Origin: Aspidapion aeneum
Lineage: Eukaryota; Arthropoda; Insecta; Coleoptera; Brentidae
DNA: 64,000 bases
Reading direction: 5' to 3'
NCBI GenBank assembly: GCA_963576565.1
Contig: OY755044.1
Location: 48,689,134-48,753,133 of the forward strand
In this document: one piece after another, positions 1-15,000 of the stretch
Numbering within the stretch: position 1 is the first letter of the stretch
Layout of the letters: each line of letters begins with the position of its first letter
Translations under genes and position numbers: made by a program
Notes under the pieces: generated by a model
Databases searched by the model: none
What the model was told of the DNA's origin: nothing
The model's input: the letters and a program-made list of their open reading frames with translations, nothing else

Positions 1-3000
1 TATTTAATAACCGATTTGTCTCAAACTTGAAATATAACATTGCTTAAGGTCATATAACACAAATGTTTACTCAAATTTAAAAAAATCAAAATGGCGGATT
101 TTCTTATTTACCAACCGATTTGTCTCAAACTTGAAATATAACATTGCTTAAGGTCATATAAAACAAATGTTTACTCAAATTAAAAAAATCAAAATGGACG
201 ATCCAAAATGGCGGATTTTCTTATTTATCAACCGATTTGTCTCAAACTTGAAATATAACAATGCTTAACGTCATATAACACAAATGTTTACTCAAACTTA
301 AAAAAATCAAAATGGCCGATCCAAAATGGCGGATTTTCTTACTTATCAACCGATTTGTCTCAAACTTGAAATATAACATTGCTTAAGGTCATATAAAACA
401 AAGTCTTACTCAAACTTGAAAAAATCAAAATGGCCGATCCAAAATGGCGGATTTTCTTACTTATCAACCGATTTGTCTCAAACTTGAAATATAACATTGC
501 TTAAGGTCATATAACACAAAGTCTTACTCAAACTTTAAAAAATCAAAATGGCCTATCCAAAATGGCGGATTTTCTTATTTACTAACCGATTTGTCTCAAA
601 CTTGAAATATAACATTGCTTGAGGTCATTTAACACAAAGTCTTACTCAAACTTACAAAAATCAAAATGGCCGATCCAAAATTGCGAATTTGCTTATTTAC
701 CAACCGATTTGTCTCAAACTTGAAATATAACATTGCTTAAGATCATTTAAGACAAATGTTTACTCAAACTTAAAAAAATCAAAATGGCCGATCCAAAATG
801 GCGGATTTTCTTATTTACCAACCGATTTATCTCAAACTTGAAATATAACATTGCTTAAGGTCATATAACACAAATGTTTACCCAAACTTAAAAAAATCAA
901 AATGGCCAATCCAAAATGATGGATTTTCTTACTTACCAACAGATTTGTCTCAAACTTGAAACATAACATTGCTTAAGGTCATATAACACAAATGTTTACT
1001 AAACTTAAAAAATCGAAATGGCCGATCCAAACTGGCGGATTTTCTATTTACCAACCGATTTGTCTCAAACTTGAAATATAACATTGCTTAAGGTCATATA
1101 ACACAAAGTCTTACTCAAACTTATAAAAATCAAAATGGCCGATCCAAAATGGCGGATTTTCTTATTTACCAACCGATTTGTCTCAAACTTGAAATATAAC
1201 ATTGCTTGAGGTCATTTAACACAAAGTCTTACTCAAACTTACAAAAATCAAAATGGCCGATCCAAAATGGCGGATTTTCTTATTTACCAACCGATTTGTC
1301 TCAAACTTGAAACATAACATTGCTTAAGGTCATTAAACACAAATTCTTACTCAAACTTAAAAAAATCAAAATATCCGATCCAAAATGGCGGATTTTCTTA
1401 TTTACCAACCGATTTGTCTCAAACTTGAAATATAACATTGCTTAAGGTCATATAACACAAAGTCTTACTCAAACTTATAAAAATCAAAATGGCCGATCCA
1501 AAATGGCGGATTTTCTTATTTACCAACCGATTTGTCTCAAACTTGAAATATAACATTGCTTGAGGTCATTTAACACAAAGTCTTACTCAAACTTACAAAA
1601 ATCAAAATGGCCAATCCAAAATTGCGAATTTGCTTATTTACCAACCGATTTGTCTCAAACTTGAAACATAACATTGCTTAAGGTCATTAAACACAAATTC
1701 ATACTCAAACTTAAAAAAATTAAAATATCCGATCCAAAATGGCGGATTTTCTTATTTACCAACCGATTTGTCTCAAACTTGAAATATAACATTGCTTAAG
1801 GTCATATAACACAAATGTTTACACAAACTTAAAAAAATCAAAATGGCCGATCCAAACTGGCGGATTTTCTTATTTACCAACCGATTTGTCTCAAACTTGA
1901 AATATAACATTGCTTAACGTCATATAACACAAATGTTTACTCAAACTTAAAAAAATCAAAATATCCGATTCAAAATGGCGGATTTTCTTATTTACCAACC
2001 GATTTGTCTCGAACTTGAAATATAACATTGCTTAAGGTCATTTAACACAAATTCTTACTCAAACTTAAAAAAATCAAAATGGCCTATCCAAAATCGCGGA
2101 TTTTCTTATTTAATAACCGATTTGTCTCAAACTTGAAATATAACATTGCTTAAGGTCATATAACACAAATGTTTACTCAAATTTAAAAAAATCAAAATGG
2201 CGATTTTCTTATTTACCAACCGATTTGTCTCAAACTTGAAATATAACATTGCTTAAGGTCATTAAACACAAATTCTTACTCAAACTTAAAAAAATCAAAT
2301 TGGCCGATCCAAAATGGCGGATTTTCTTATTTACTAACCGATTTGTCTCAAACTTGAAATATAACATTGCTTAAGGTCATATAACACAAATGTTTACTCA
2401 AATTTAAAAAAAATCAAAATGGCCGATACAAAATGGCGGATTTTCTTACTTATCAACCGATTTGTCTCAAACTTGAAATATAACATTGCTTAAGGTCATA
2501 TAACACAAATGTTTACACAAACTTAAAAAAATCAAAATGGCCTGTCCAAAATCGCGGATTTTCTTATTTACTAACCGATTTGTCTCAAACTTGAAATATA
2601 ACATTGCTTGAGGTCATATAACACAAAGTCTTAGTCAAACTTACAAAAATCAAAATGGCCGATCCAAAATGGCGAATTTGCTTATTTACCAACCGATTTG
2701 TCTCAAACTTAAAATATAACTGCTTGAGGTCTTATAACACAAATGTTTACTCAAACTTAAAGAAATCAAAATATCCGATCCAAAATGGCGGATTTTCTTA
2801 TTTACCAACCGATTTGTCTCAAACTTGAAATATAACATTGCTTAAGGTCACTTAACACAAATTCTTACTGAAACTTAAAAAAATCAAAAAGGCCTATCCA
2901 AAATCGCGGATTTTCTTATTCACTAACCGATTTGTCTCAAACTTGAAATATAACTGCTTGAGGTCATATAACACAAATGTTTACTCAAACTTAAAGAAAT

Positions 3001-6000
3001 CAAAATATCCGATCCAAAATCGCGGATTTTCTTATTTAATAACCGATTTGTCTCAAACTTGAAATATAACATTGCTTAAGGTCATATAACACAAATGTTT
3101 ACTCAAATTTAAAAAAATCAAAATGGCGGATTTTCTTATTTACCAACCGATTTGTCTCAAACTTGAAATATAACATTGCTTAAGGTCATATAAAACAAAT
3201 GTTTACTCAAATTTAAAAAAATCAAAATGGACGATCCAAAATGGCGGATTTTCTTATTTATCAACCGATTTGTCTCAAACTTGAAATATAACAATGCTTA
3301 ACGTCATATAACACAAATGTTTACTCAAACTTAAAAAAATCAAAATGGCCGATCCAAAATGGCGGATTTTCTTACTTATCAACCGATTTGTCTCAAACTT
3401 GAAATATAACATTGCTTAAGGTCATATAAAACAAAGTCTTACTCAAACTTGAAAAAATCAAAATGGCCGATCCAAAATGGCGGATTTTCTTACTTATCAA
3501 CCGATTTGTCTCAAACTTGAAATATAACATTGCTTAAGGTCATATAACACAAAGTCTTACTCAAACTTTAAAAAATCAAAATGGCCTATCCAAAATGGCG
3601 GATTTTCTTATTTACTAACCGATTTGTCTCAAACTTGAAATATAACATTGCTTGAGGTCATTTAACACAAAGTCTTACTCAAACTTACAAAAATCAAAAT
3701 GGCCGATCCAAAATTGCGAATTTGCTTATTTACCAACCGATTTGTCTCAAACTTGAAATATAACATTGCTTAAGATCATTTAAGACAAATGTTTACTCAA
3801 ACTTAAAAAAATCAAAATGGCCGATCCAAAATGGCGGATTTTCTTATTTACCAACCGATTTATCTCAAACTTGAAATATGACATTGCTTAAGGTCATATA
3901 ACACAAATGTTTACCCAAACTTAAAAAAATCAAAATGGCCAATCCAAAATGATGGATTTTCTTACTTACCAACAGATTTGTCTCAAACTTGAAACATAAC
4001 ATTGCTTAAGGTCATATAACACAAATGTTTACTAAACTTAAAAAATCGAAATGGCCGATCCAAACTGGCGGATTTTCTTATTTACCAACCGATTTGTCTC
4101 AAACTTGAAATATAACATTGCTTAAGGTCATATAACACAAAGTCTTACTCAAACTTATAAAAATCAAAATGGCCGATCCAAAATGGCGGATTTTCTTATT
4201 TACCAACCGATTTGTCTCAAACTTGAAATATAACATTGCTTGAGGACATTTAACACAAAGTCTTACTCAAACTTACAAAAATCAAAATGGCCGATCCAAA
4301 ATGGCGGATTTTCTTATTTACCAACCGATTTGTCTCAAACTTGAAACATGACATTGCTTAAGGTCATTAAACACAAATTCTTACTCAAACTTAAAAAAAT
4401 CAAAATATCCGATCCAAAATGGCGGATTTTCTTATTTACCAACCGATTTGTCTCAAACTTGAAATATAACATTGCTTAAGGTCATATAACACAAAGTCTT
4501 ACTCAAACTTATAAAAATCAAAATGGCCGATCCAAAATGGCGGATTTTCTTATTTACCAACCGATTTGTCTCAAACTTGAAATATAACATTGCTTGAGGT
4601 CATTTAACACAAAGTCTTACTCAAACTTACAAAAATCAAAATGGCCAATCCAAAATTGCGAATTTGCTTATTTACCAACCGATTTGTCTCAAACTTGAAA
4701 CATAACATTGCTTAAGGTCATTAAACACAAATTCATACTCAAACTTAAAAAAATTAAAATATCCGATCCAAAATGGCGGATTTTCTTATTTACCAACCGA
4801 TTTGTCTCAAACTTGAAATATAACATTGCTTAAGGTCATATAACACAAATGTTTACACAAACTTAAAAAAATCAAAATGGCCGATCCAAACTGGCGGATT
4901 TTCTTATTTACCAACCGATTTGTCTCAAACTTGAAATATAACATTGCTTAAGGTCATTTAACACAAATGTTTACTCAAACTTAAAAAAATTAAAATGGCC
5001 GATTCAAAATGGCGGTATTTCTTATTTACCAACCGATTTGTCTCAAACTTGAAATATAACATTGCTTAAGGTCATATAATACAAATGTTAACTCAAACTT
5101 AAAAAAAATCAAAATGGCCGATCCAAAATGGCGGATTTTCTTATTTACTAACCGATTTGTCTCAAACTTGAAATATAACATTGCTTAAGGTCATATAACA
5201 CAAATATTAACTCAAACTTTAAAAAATGAAAATGGCCGACCCAAAATGACGGATTTTCTTATTTACCAACCGATTTGTCTCAAACTTGAAATATAACATT
5301 GCTTGAGGGTCATATAACACAAAGTCTTAGTCAAACTTACAAAAATCAAAATGGCCGATCCAAAATGGCGAATTTGCTTATTTACCAACCGATTTGTCTC
5401 AAACTTAAAATATAACTGCTTGAGGTCATATAACACAAATGTTTACTCAAACTTAAAGAAATCAAAATATCCGATCCAAAATCGCGGATTTTCTTATTTA
5501 ATAACCGATTTGTCTCAAACTTGAAATATAACATTGCTTAAGGTAAAATGGCGGATTTTCTTATTTACCAACCGATTTCTCTCAAACTTGAAATATAACA
5601 TTGCTTAAGGTCATATAAAACAAATGTTTACTCAAATTTAAAAAAATCAAAATGGACGATCCAAAATGGCGGATTTTCTTATTTATCAACCGATTTGTCT
5701 CAAACTTGAAATATAACAATGCTTAACGTCATATAACACAAATGTTTACTCAAACTTAAAAAAATCAAAATGGCCGATCCAAAATGGCGGATTTTCTTAC
5801 TTATCAACCGATTTGTCTCAAACTTGAAATATAACATTGCTTAAGGTCATATAACACAAAGTCTTACTAAAACTTGAAAAAATCAAAAATGGCCGATCCA
5901 AAATGGCGGATTTTCTTACTTATCAACCGATTTGTCTCAAACTTGAAATATAACATTGCTTAAGGTCATATAACACAAAGTCTTACTCAAACTTTAAAAA

Positions 6001-9000
6001 ATCAAAATGGCCTATCCAAAATGGCGGATTTTCTTATTTACTAACCGATTTGTCTCAAACTTGAAATATAACATTGCTTGAGGTCATTTAACACAAAGTC
6101 TTACTCAAACTTACAAAAATCAAAATGGCCGATCCAAAATTGCGAATTTGCTTATTTACCAACCGATTTGTCTCAAACTTGAAATATAACATTGCTTAAG
6201 ATCATTTAAGACAAATGTTTACTCAAACTTAAAAAAATCAAAATGGCCGATCCAAAATGGCGGATTTTCTTATTTACCAACCGATTTATCTCAAACTTGA
6301 AATATAACATTGCTTAAGGTCATATAACACAAATGTTTACCCAAACTTAAAAAAATCAAAATGGCCAATCCAAAATGATGGATTTTCTTACTTACCAACA
6401 GATTTGTCTCAAACTTGAAACATAACATTGCTTAAGGTCATATAACACAAATGTTTACTCAAACTTAAAAAATCGAAATGGCCGATCCAAACTGGCGGAT
6501 TTTCTTATTTACCAACCGATTTGTCTCAAACTTGAAATATAACATTGCTTAAGGTCATATAACACAAAGTCTTACTCAAACTTATAAAAATCAAAATGGC
6601 CGATCCAAAATGGCGGATTTTCTTATTTACCAACCGATTTGTCTCAAACTTAAAATATAACATTGCTTGAGGTCATTTAACACAGTCTTACTCAAACTTA
6701 CAAAAATCAAAATGGCCGATCCAAAATTGCGAATTTGCTTATTTACCAACCGATTTGTCTCAAACTTGAAACATAACATTGCTTAAGGTCATTAAACACA
6801 AATTCATACTCAAACTTAAAAAAATCAAAATATCCGATCCAAAATGGCGGATTTTCTTATTTACCAACCGATTTGTCTCAAACTTGAAATATAACATTGC
6901 TTAAGGTCATATAACACAAATGTTTACACAAACTTAAAAAAAATCAAAATGGCCGATCCAAACTGGCGGATTTTCTTATTTACCAACCGATTTGTCTCAA
7001 ACTTGAAATATAACATTGCTTAAGGTCATTTAACACAAATGTTTACTCAAACTTAAAAAAATTAAAATGGCCGATTCAAAATGGCGGTATTTCTTATTTA
7101 CCAACCGATTTGTCTCAAACTTGAAATATAACATTGCTTAAGGTCATATAATACAAATGTTAACTCAAACTTAAAAAAATCAAAATGGCCGATCCAAAAT
7201 GGCGGATTTTCTTATTTACTAACCGATTTGTCTCAAACTTGAAATATAACATTGCTTAAGGTCATATAACACAAATGTTTACACAAACTTAAAAAAATCA
7301 AAATGGCCTGTCCAAAATCGCGGATTTTCTTATTTACTAACCGATTTGTCTCAAACTTGAAATATAACATTGCTTGAGGTCATATAACACAAAGTCTTAG
7401 TCAAACTTACAAAAATCAAAATGGCCGATCCAAAATGGCGAATTTGCTTATTTACCAACCGATTTGTCTCAAACTTAAAATATAACATTGCTTAAGGTCA
7501 TAACATAAATGTTTACTCAAACTTAAAAAAATCAAAATGGCCGATCCAAAATGGCGGATTTTCTTATTTACTAACCGATTTGTCTCAAACTTGAAATATA
7601 ACATTGCTTAAGGTCATATAACACAAATGTTTACACAAACTTAAAAAAATCAAATGGCCTGTCCAAAATCGCGGATTTTCTTATTTACTAACCGATTTGT
7701 CTCAAACTTGAAATATAACATTGCTTGAGGTCATATAACACAAAGTCTTAGTCAAACTTACAAAAATCAAAATGGCCGATCCAAAATGGCGAATTTGCTT
7801 ATTTACCAACCGATTTGTCTCAAACTTAAAATATAACTGCTTGAGGTCATATAACACAAATGTTTACTCAAACTTAAAGAAATCAAAATATCCGATCCAA
7901 AATGGCGGATTTTCTTATTTACCAACCGATTTGTCTCAAACTTGAAATATAACATTGCTTAAGGTCACTTAACACAAATTCTTACTGAAACTTAAAAAAA
8001 TCAAAAAGGCCTATCCAAAATCGCGGATTTTCTTATTCACTAACCGATTTGTCTCAAACTTGAAATATAACATTGCTTAAGTTCATATAACACAAAGTCT
8101 TACTCAAAGTTACAAAAATCAAAATGGCCGATCCAAAATGGCGGATTTTCTTATTTACCAACCGATTTGTCTCAAACTTAAAATATAAGAATGCTTAAGG
8201 TCATTTAACACAAAGTCTTACAAAAACTTACAAGAATCAAAATGGCCGATCCAAAATTGCGAATTTTCTTATTTACCAACCGATTTGTCTCAAACTTGAA
8301 ATATAACAATGCTTAACGTCATATAACACAAACTTAAAAAAATCAAAATGGCCGATCCAAAATGGCGGATTTTCTTACTTATCAACCGATTTGTCTCAAA
8401 CTTGAAATATAACATTGCTTAAGGTCATATAACAGAAATGTTTACTCAAATTTAAAAAAATCAAAATGGCGGATTTTCTTATTTACCAACCGATTTGTCT
8501 CAAACTTGAAATATAACATTGGTTAAGGTCATTTAACACAAATATTAACTCAAACTTAAAAAATCAAAATGGCCGTTACAAAATGGCGGATTTTCTTATT
8601 TATCAACCGATTTGTCTCAAACTTGAAATATAACAATGCTTAACGTCATATAACACAAATGTTTACTCAAACTTAAAAAAATCAAAATGGCCGATCCAAA
8701 ATGGCGGATTTTCTTACTTATCAACCGATTTGTCTTAAACTTGAAATATAACATTGCTTAAGGCCATATAACACAAAGTCTTACTCAAACTTACAAGAAT
8801 CAATATATCCGATCCAAAATTGCGAATTTTCTTATTTACCAACCGATTTGTCTCAAACTTGAAATATAACATTGCTTGAGGTCATTTAACACAAAGTCTT
8901 ACTCAAACTTACAAAAATCAAAATGGCCGATCCAAAATTGCGAATTTGCTTATTTACCAACCGATTTGTCCCAAACTTAAAATATAAAATTGTTTAAGGT

Positions 9001-12000
9001 CATATAACACAAATGTTTACTCAAATTTAAAAAAATCAAAATGGCCGATCCAAAATTTCGAATTTGCTTATTTATCAACCGATTTGTCTCAAACTTGAAA
9101 TATAACATTGCTTAAGGTCATATAACACAAATGTTAACTCAAACTTACAAAAATCAAAATGGCCGATCCAAAATTTCGAATTTGCTTATTTATCAACCGA
9201 TTTGTCTCAAACTTGAAATATAACATTGCTTAAGGTCATATAACACAAATGTTAACTCAAACTTTAAAAAATGAAAATGGCCGACCCAAAATGGCGGATT
9301 TTCTTATTTACCAACCGATTTGTCTCAAACTTGAAATATAACATTGCTTAAGGTCATTTAACACAAAGTCTTACTCAAACTTACAAAAATCAAAATGGCC
9401 GATCCAAAATTTCGAATTTGCTTATTTATCAACCGATTTGCCTCAAACTTGAAATATAACATTGCTTAAGGTCATATAAAACACATGTTTACACAAACTT
9501 AAAAAAATCAAAATGGCCCATCCAAAATGGCGGATTTTCTTATTTACCAACCGATTTGTCTCAAACTTGAAATATAACATTGCTTGAGGTCATATAACAC
9601 AAAGTCTTAGTCAAACTTACAAAAATCAAAATGGCCGATCCAAAATGGCGAATTTGCTTATTTACCAACCGATTTGTCTCAAACTTAAAATATAACTGCT
9701 TGAGGTCATATAACACAAATGTTTACTCAAACTTAAAGAAATCAAAATATCCGATCCAAAATGGCGGATTTTCTTATTTACCAACCGATTTGTCTCAAAC
9801 TTGAAATATAACATTGCTTAAGGTCACTTAACACAAATTCTTACTGAAACTTAAAAAAATCAAAAAGGCCTATCCAAAATCGCGGATTTTCTTATTCACT
9901 AACCGATTTGTCTCAAACTTGAAATATAACATTGCTTAAGTTCATATAACACAAAGTCTTACTCAAAGTTACAAAAATCAAAATGGCCGATCCAAAATGG
10001 CGGATTTTCTTATTTACCAACCGATTTGTCTCAAACTTAAAATATAAGAATGCTTAAGGTCATTTAACACAAAGTCTTACAAAAACTTACAAGAATCAAA
10101 ATGGCCGATCCAAAATTGCGAATTTTCTTATTTACCAACCGATTTGTCTCAAACTTGAAATATAACAATGCTTAACGTCATATAACACAAACTTAAAAAA
10201 ATCAAAATGGCCGATCCAAAATGGCGGATTTTCTTCCTTATCAACCGATTTGTCTCAAACTTGAAATATAACATTGCTTAAGGTCATATAACAGAAATGT
10301 TTACTCAAATTTAAAAAAATCAAAATGGCGGATTTTCTTATTTACCAACCGATTTGTCTCAAACTTGAAATATAACATTGGTTAAGGTCATTTAACACAA
10401 ATATTAACTCAAACTTAAAAAATCAAAATGGCCGTTACAAAATGGCGGATTTTCTTATTTATCAACCGATTTGTCTCAAACTTGAAATATAACAATGCTT
10501 AACGTCATATAACACAAATGTTTACTCAAACTTAAAAAAATCAAAATGGCCGATCCAAAATGGCGGATTTTCTTACTTATCAACCGATTTGTCTTAAACT
10601 TGAAATATAACATTGCTTAAGGCCATATAACACAAAGTCTTACTCAAACTTACAAGAATCAATATATCCGATCCAAAATTGCGAATTTTCTTATTTACCA
10701 ACCGATTTGTCTCAAACTTGAAATATAACATTGCTTGAGGTCATTTAACACAAAGTCTTACTCAAACTTACAAAAATCAAAATGGCCGATCCAAAATTGC
10801 GAATTTGCTTATTTACCAACCGATTTGTCTCAAACTTAAAATATAAAATTGTTTAAGGTCATATAACACAAATGTTTACTCAAATTTAAAAAAATCAAAA
10901 TGGCCGATCCAAAATTTCGAATTTGCTTATTTATCAACCGATTTGTCTCAAACTTGAAATATAACATTGCTTAAGGTCATATAACACAAATGTTAACTCA
11001 AACTTACAAAAATCAAAATGGCCGATCCAAAATTTTGAATTTGCTTATTTATCAACCGATTTGTCTCAAACTTGAAATATAACATTGCTTAAGGTCATAT
11101 AACACAAATGTTAACTCAAACTTTAAAAAATGAAAATGGCCGACCCAAAATGGCGGATTTTCTTATTTACCAACCGATTTGTCTCAAACTTGAAATATAA
11201 CATTGCTTAAGGTCATTTACCACAAAGTCTTACTCAAACTTACAAAAATCAAAATGGCCGATCCAAAATTTCGAATTTGCTTATTTATCAACCGATTTGC
11301 CTCAAACTTGAAATATAACATTGCTTAAGGTCATATAAAACACATGTTTACACAAACTTAAAAAAATCAAAATGGCCCATCCAAAATGGCGGATTTTCTT
11401 ATTTACCAACCGATTTGTCTCAAACTTGAAATATAACATTGCTTAAGGTCATATAACACAAATGTTAACTCAAATTTTAAAAAATCAAAATGGCCCATCC
11501 AAAATGGCGGATTTTCTTATTTACCAACCGATTTGTCTCAAACTTGAAATATGACATTGCTTAAGGTCATATAACACAAATGTTTACACAAACTTTAAAA
11601 AATCAAAATGGCCTATCCAAAATGGCGGATTTTCTTATTTACTAACCGATTTGTCTCAAACTTGAAATATTACATTGCTTAAGGTCATATAACACAAATG
11701 TTTACTCAAACTTAAAAAAATCAAAATGGTCAATCCAAAATGGCGGATTTTCTTATTTACCAACCGATTTGTCTCAAACTTGAAATATAACATTGCTTAA
11801 GGTCATATTACACAAATGTTAACTCAAACTTAAAAAATCAAAATGGCCGATCCAAAATAGCGGATTCTCTTATTTACCAACCGATTTGTCTCAAACTTGA
11901 AATATAACATTGCTTAAGGTTATTTAACACAAATTCTTACTCAAACTTAAAAAAATCAAAATGGCCTATCCTAATCCAAAATCGCGGATTTTCTAATTTA

Positions 12001-15000
12001 CTAACCGATTTGTCTCAAACTTGAAATATAACATTGCTTAAGGTCATATTACACAAATGTTAACTCAAACTTAAAAAATCAAAATGGCCGATCCAAAATA
12101 GCGGATTCTCTTATTTACCAACCGATTTGTCTCAAACTTGAAATATAACATTGCTTAAGGTTATTTAACACAAATTCTTACTCAAACTTACAAAAATCAA
12201 AATGGCCGATCCAAAATTTCGAATTTGCTTATTTATCAACCGATTTGCCTCAAACTTGAAATATAACATTGCTTAAGGTCATATAAAACACATGTTTACA
12301 CAAACTTAAAAAAATCAAAATGGCCCATCCAAAATGGCGGATTTTCTTATTTACCAACCGATTTGTCTCAAACTTGAAATATAACATTGCTTAAGGTCAT
12401 ATAACACAAATGTTAACTCAAATTTTAAAAAATCAAAATGGCCGATCCAAAATTGCGAATTTGCTTATTTACCAACCGATTTGTCTCTAACTTAAAATAT
12501 AAAATTGTTTAAGGTCATATAACACAAATGTTTACTCAAATTTAAAAAAATCAAAATGGCCGATCCAAAATTTCGAATTTGCTTATTTATCAACCGATTT
12601 GTCTCAAACTTGAAATATAACATTGCTTAAGGTCATATAACACAAATATTAACTCAAACTTTAAAAAATGAAAATGGCCGACCCAAAATGACGGATTTTC
12701 TTATTTACCAACCGATTTGTCTCAAACTTGAAATATAACATTGCTTGAGGTCATATAACACAAAGTCTTAGTCAAATTTAAAAAAATCAAAATGGACGAT
12801 CCAAAATGGCGGATTTTCTTATTTATTAACCGATTTGTCTCAAACTTGAAATATAACAATGCTTAACGTCATATAACACAAATGTTTACTCAAACTTAAA
12901 AAAATCAAAATGGCCGATCCAAAATGGCGGATTTTCTTACTTATCAACCGATTTGTCTCAAACTTGAAATATAACATTGCTTAAGGTCATATAACACAAA
13001 GTTAAATTAAAAAATCGAAATGGCCGATCCAAACTGGCGGATTTTCTTATTTACCAATTGATTTGTCTCAAACTTGAAATATAACATTGCTTAAGGTCAT
13101 ATAACACAAAGTCTTACTCAAACTTATAAAAATCAAAATGGCCGATCCAAAATGGCGGATTTTCTTATTTACCAACCGATTTGTCTCAAACTTGAAATAT
13201 AACATTGCTTGAGGTCATTTAACACAAAGTCTTACTCAAACTTACAAAAATCAAAATGGCCGATCCAAAATTGCGAATTTGCTTATTTACCAACCGATTT
13301 GTCTCAAACTTGAAACATAACATTGCTTAAGGTCATTAAACACAAATTCTTACTCAAACTTAAAAAAATCAAAATATCCGATCCAAAATGGCGGATTTTC
13401 TTATTTACCAACCGATTTGTCTCAAACTTGAAATATAACATTGCTTAAGGTCATATAACACAAATGTTTACACAAACTTAAAAAAATCAAAATGGCCGAT
13501 CCAAACTGGCGGATTTTCTTATTTACCAACCGATTTGTCTCAAACTTGAAATATAACATTGCTTAACGTCATATAACACAAATGTTTACTCAAACTTAAA
13601 AAAATCAAAATATCCGATTCAAAATGGCGGATTTTCTTATTTACCAACCGATTTGTCTCGAACTTGAAATATAACATTGCTTAAGGTCATTTAACACAAA
13701 TTCTTACTCAAACTTAAAAAAATCAAAATGGCCTATCCAAAATCGCGGATTTTCTTATTTAATAACCGATTTGTCTCAAACTTGAAATATAACATTGCTT
13801 AAGGTCATATAACACAAATGTTTACTCAAATTTAAAAAAATCAAAATGGCGATTTTCTTATTTACCAACCGATTTGTCTCAAACTTGAAATATAACATTG
13901 CTTAAGGTCATTAAACACAAATTCTTACTCAAACTTAAAAAAATCAAATTGGCCGATCCAAAATGGCGGATTTTCTTATTTACTAACCGATTTGTCTCAA
14001 ACTTGAAATATAACATTGCTTAAGGTCATATAACACAAATGTTTACTCAAATTTAAAAAAAATCAAAATGGCCGATACAAAATGGCGGATTTTCTTACTT
14101 ATCAACCGATTTGTCTCAAACTTGAAATATAACATTGCTTAAGGTCATATAACACAAATGTTTACACAAACTTAAAAAAATCAAAATGGCCTGTCCAAAA
14201 TCGCGGATTTTCTTATTTACTAACCGATTTGTCTCAAACTTGAAATATAACATTGCTTGAGGTCATATAACACAAAGTCTTAGTCAAACTTACAAAAATC
14301 AAAATGGCCGATCCAAAATGGCGAATTTGCTTATTTACCAACCGATTTGTCTCAAACTTAAAATATAACTGCTTGAGGTCTTATAACACAAATGTTTACT
14401 CAAACTTAAAGAAATCAAAATATCCGATCCAAAATGGCGGATTTTCTTATTTACCAACCGATTTGTCTCAAACTTGAAATATAACATTGCTTAAGGTCAC
14501 TTAACACAAATTCTTACTGAAACTTAAAAAAATCAAAAAGGCCTATCCAAAATCGCGGATTTTCTTATTCACTAACCGATTTGTCTCAAACTTGAAATAT
14601 AACTGCTTGAGGTCATATAACACAAATGTTTACTCAAACTTAAAGAAATCAAAATATCCGATCCAAAATCGCGGATTTTCTTATTTAATAACCGATTTGT
14701 CTCAAACTTGAAATATAACATTGCTTAAGGTCATATAACACAAATGTTTACTCAAATTTAAAAAAATCAAAATGGCGGATTTTCTTATTTACCAACCGAT
14801 TTGTCTCAAACTTGAAATATAACATTGCTTAAGGTCATATAAAACAAATGTTTACTCAAATTTAAAAAAATCAAAATGGACGATCCAAAATGGCGGATTT
14901 TCTTATTTATCAACCGATTTGTCTCAAACTTGAAATATAACAATGCTTAACGTCATATAACACAAATGTTTACTCAAACTTAAAAAAATCAAAATGGCCG

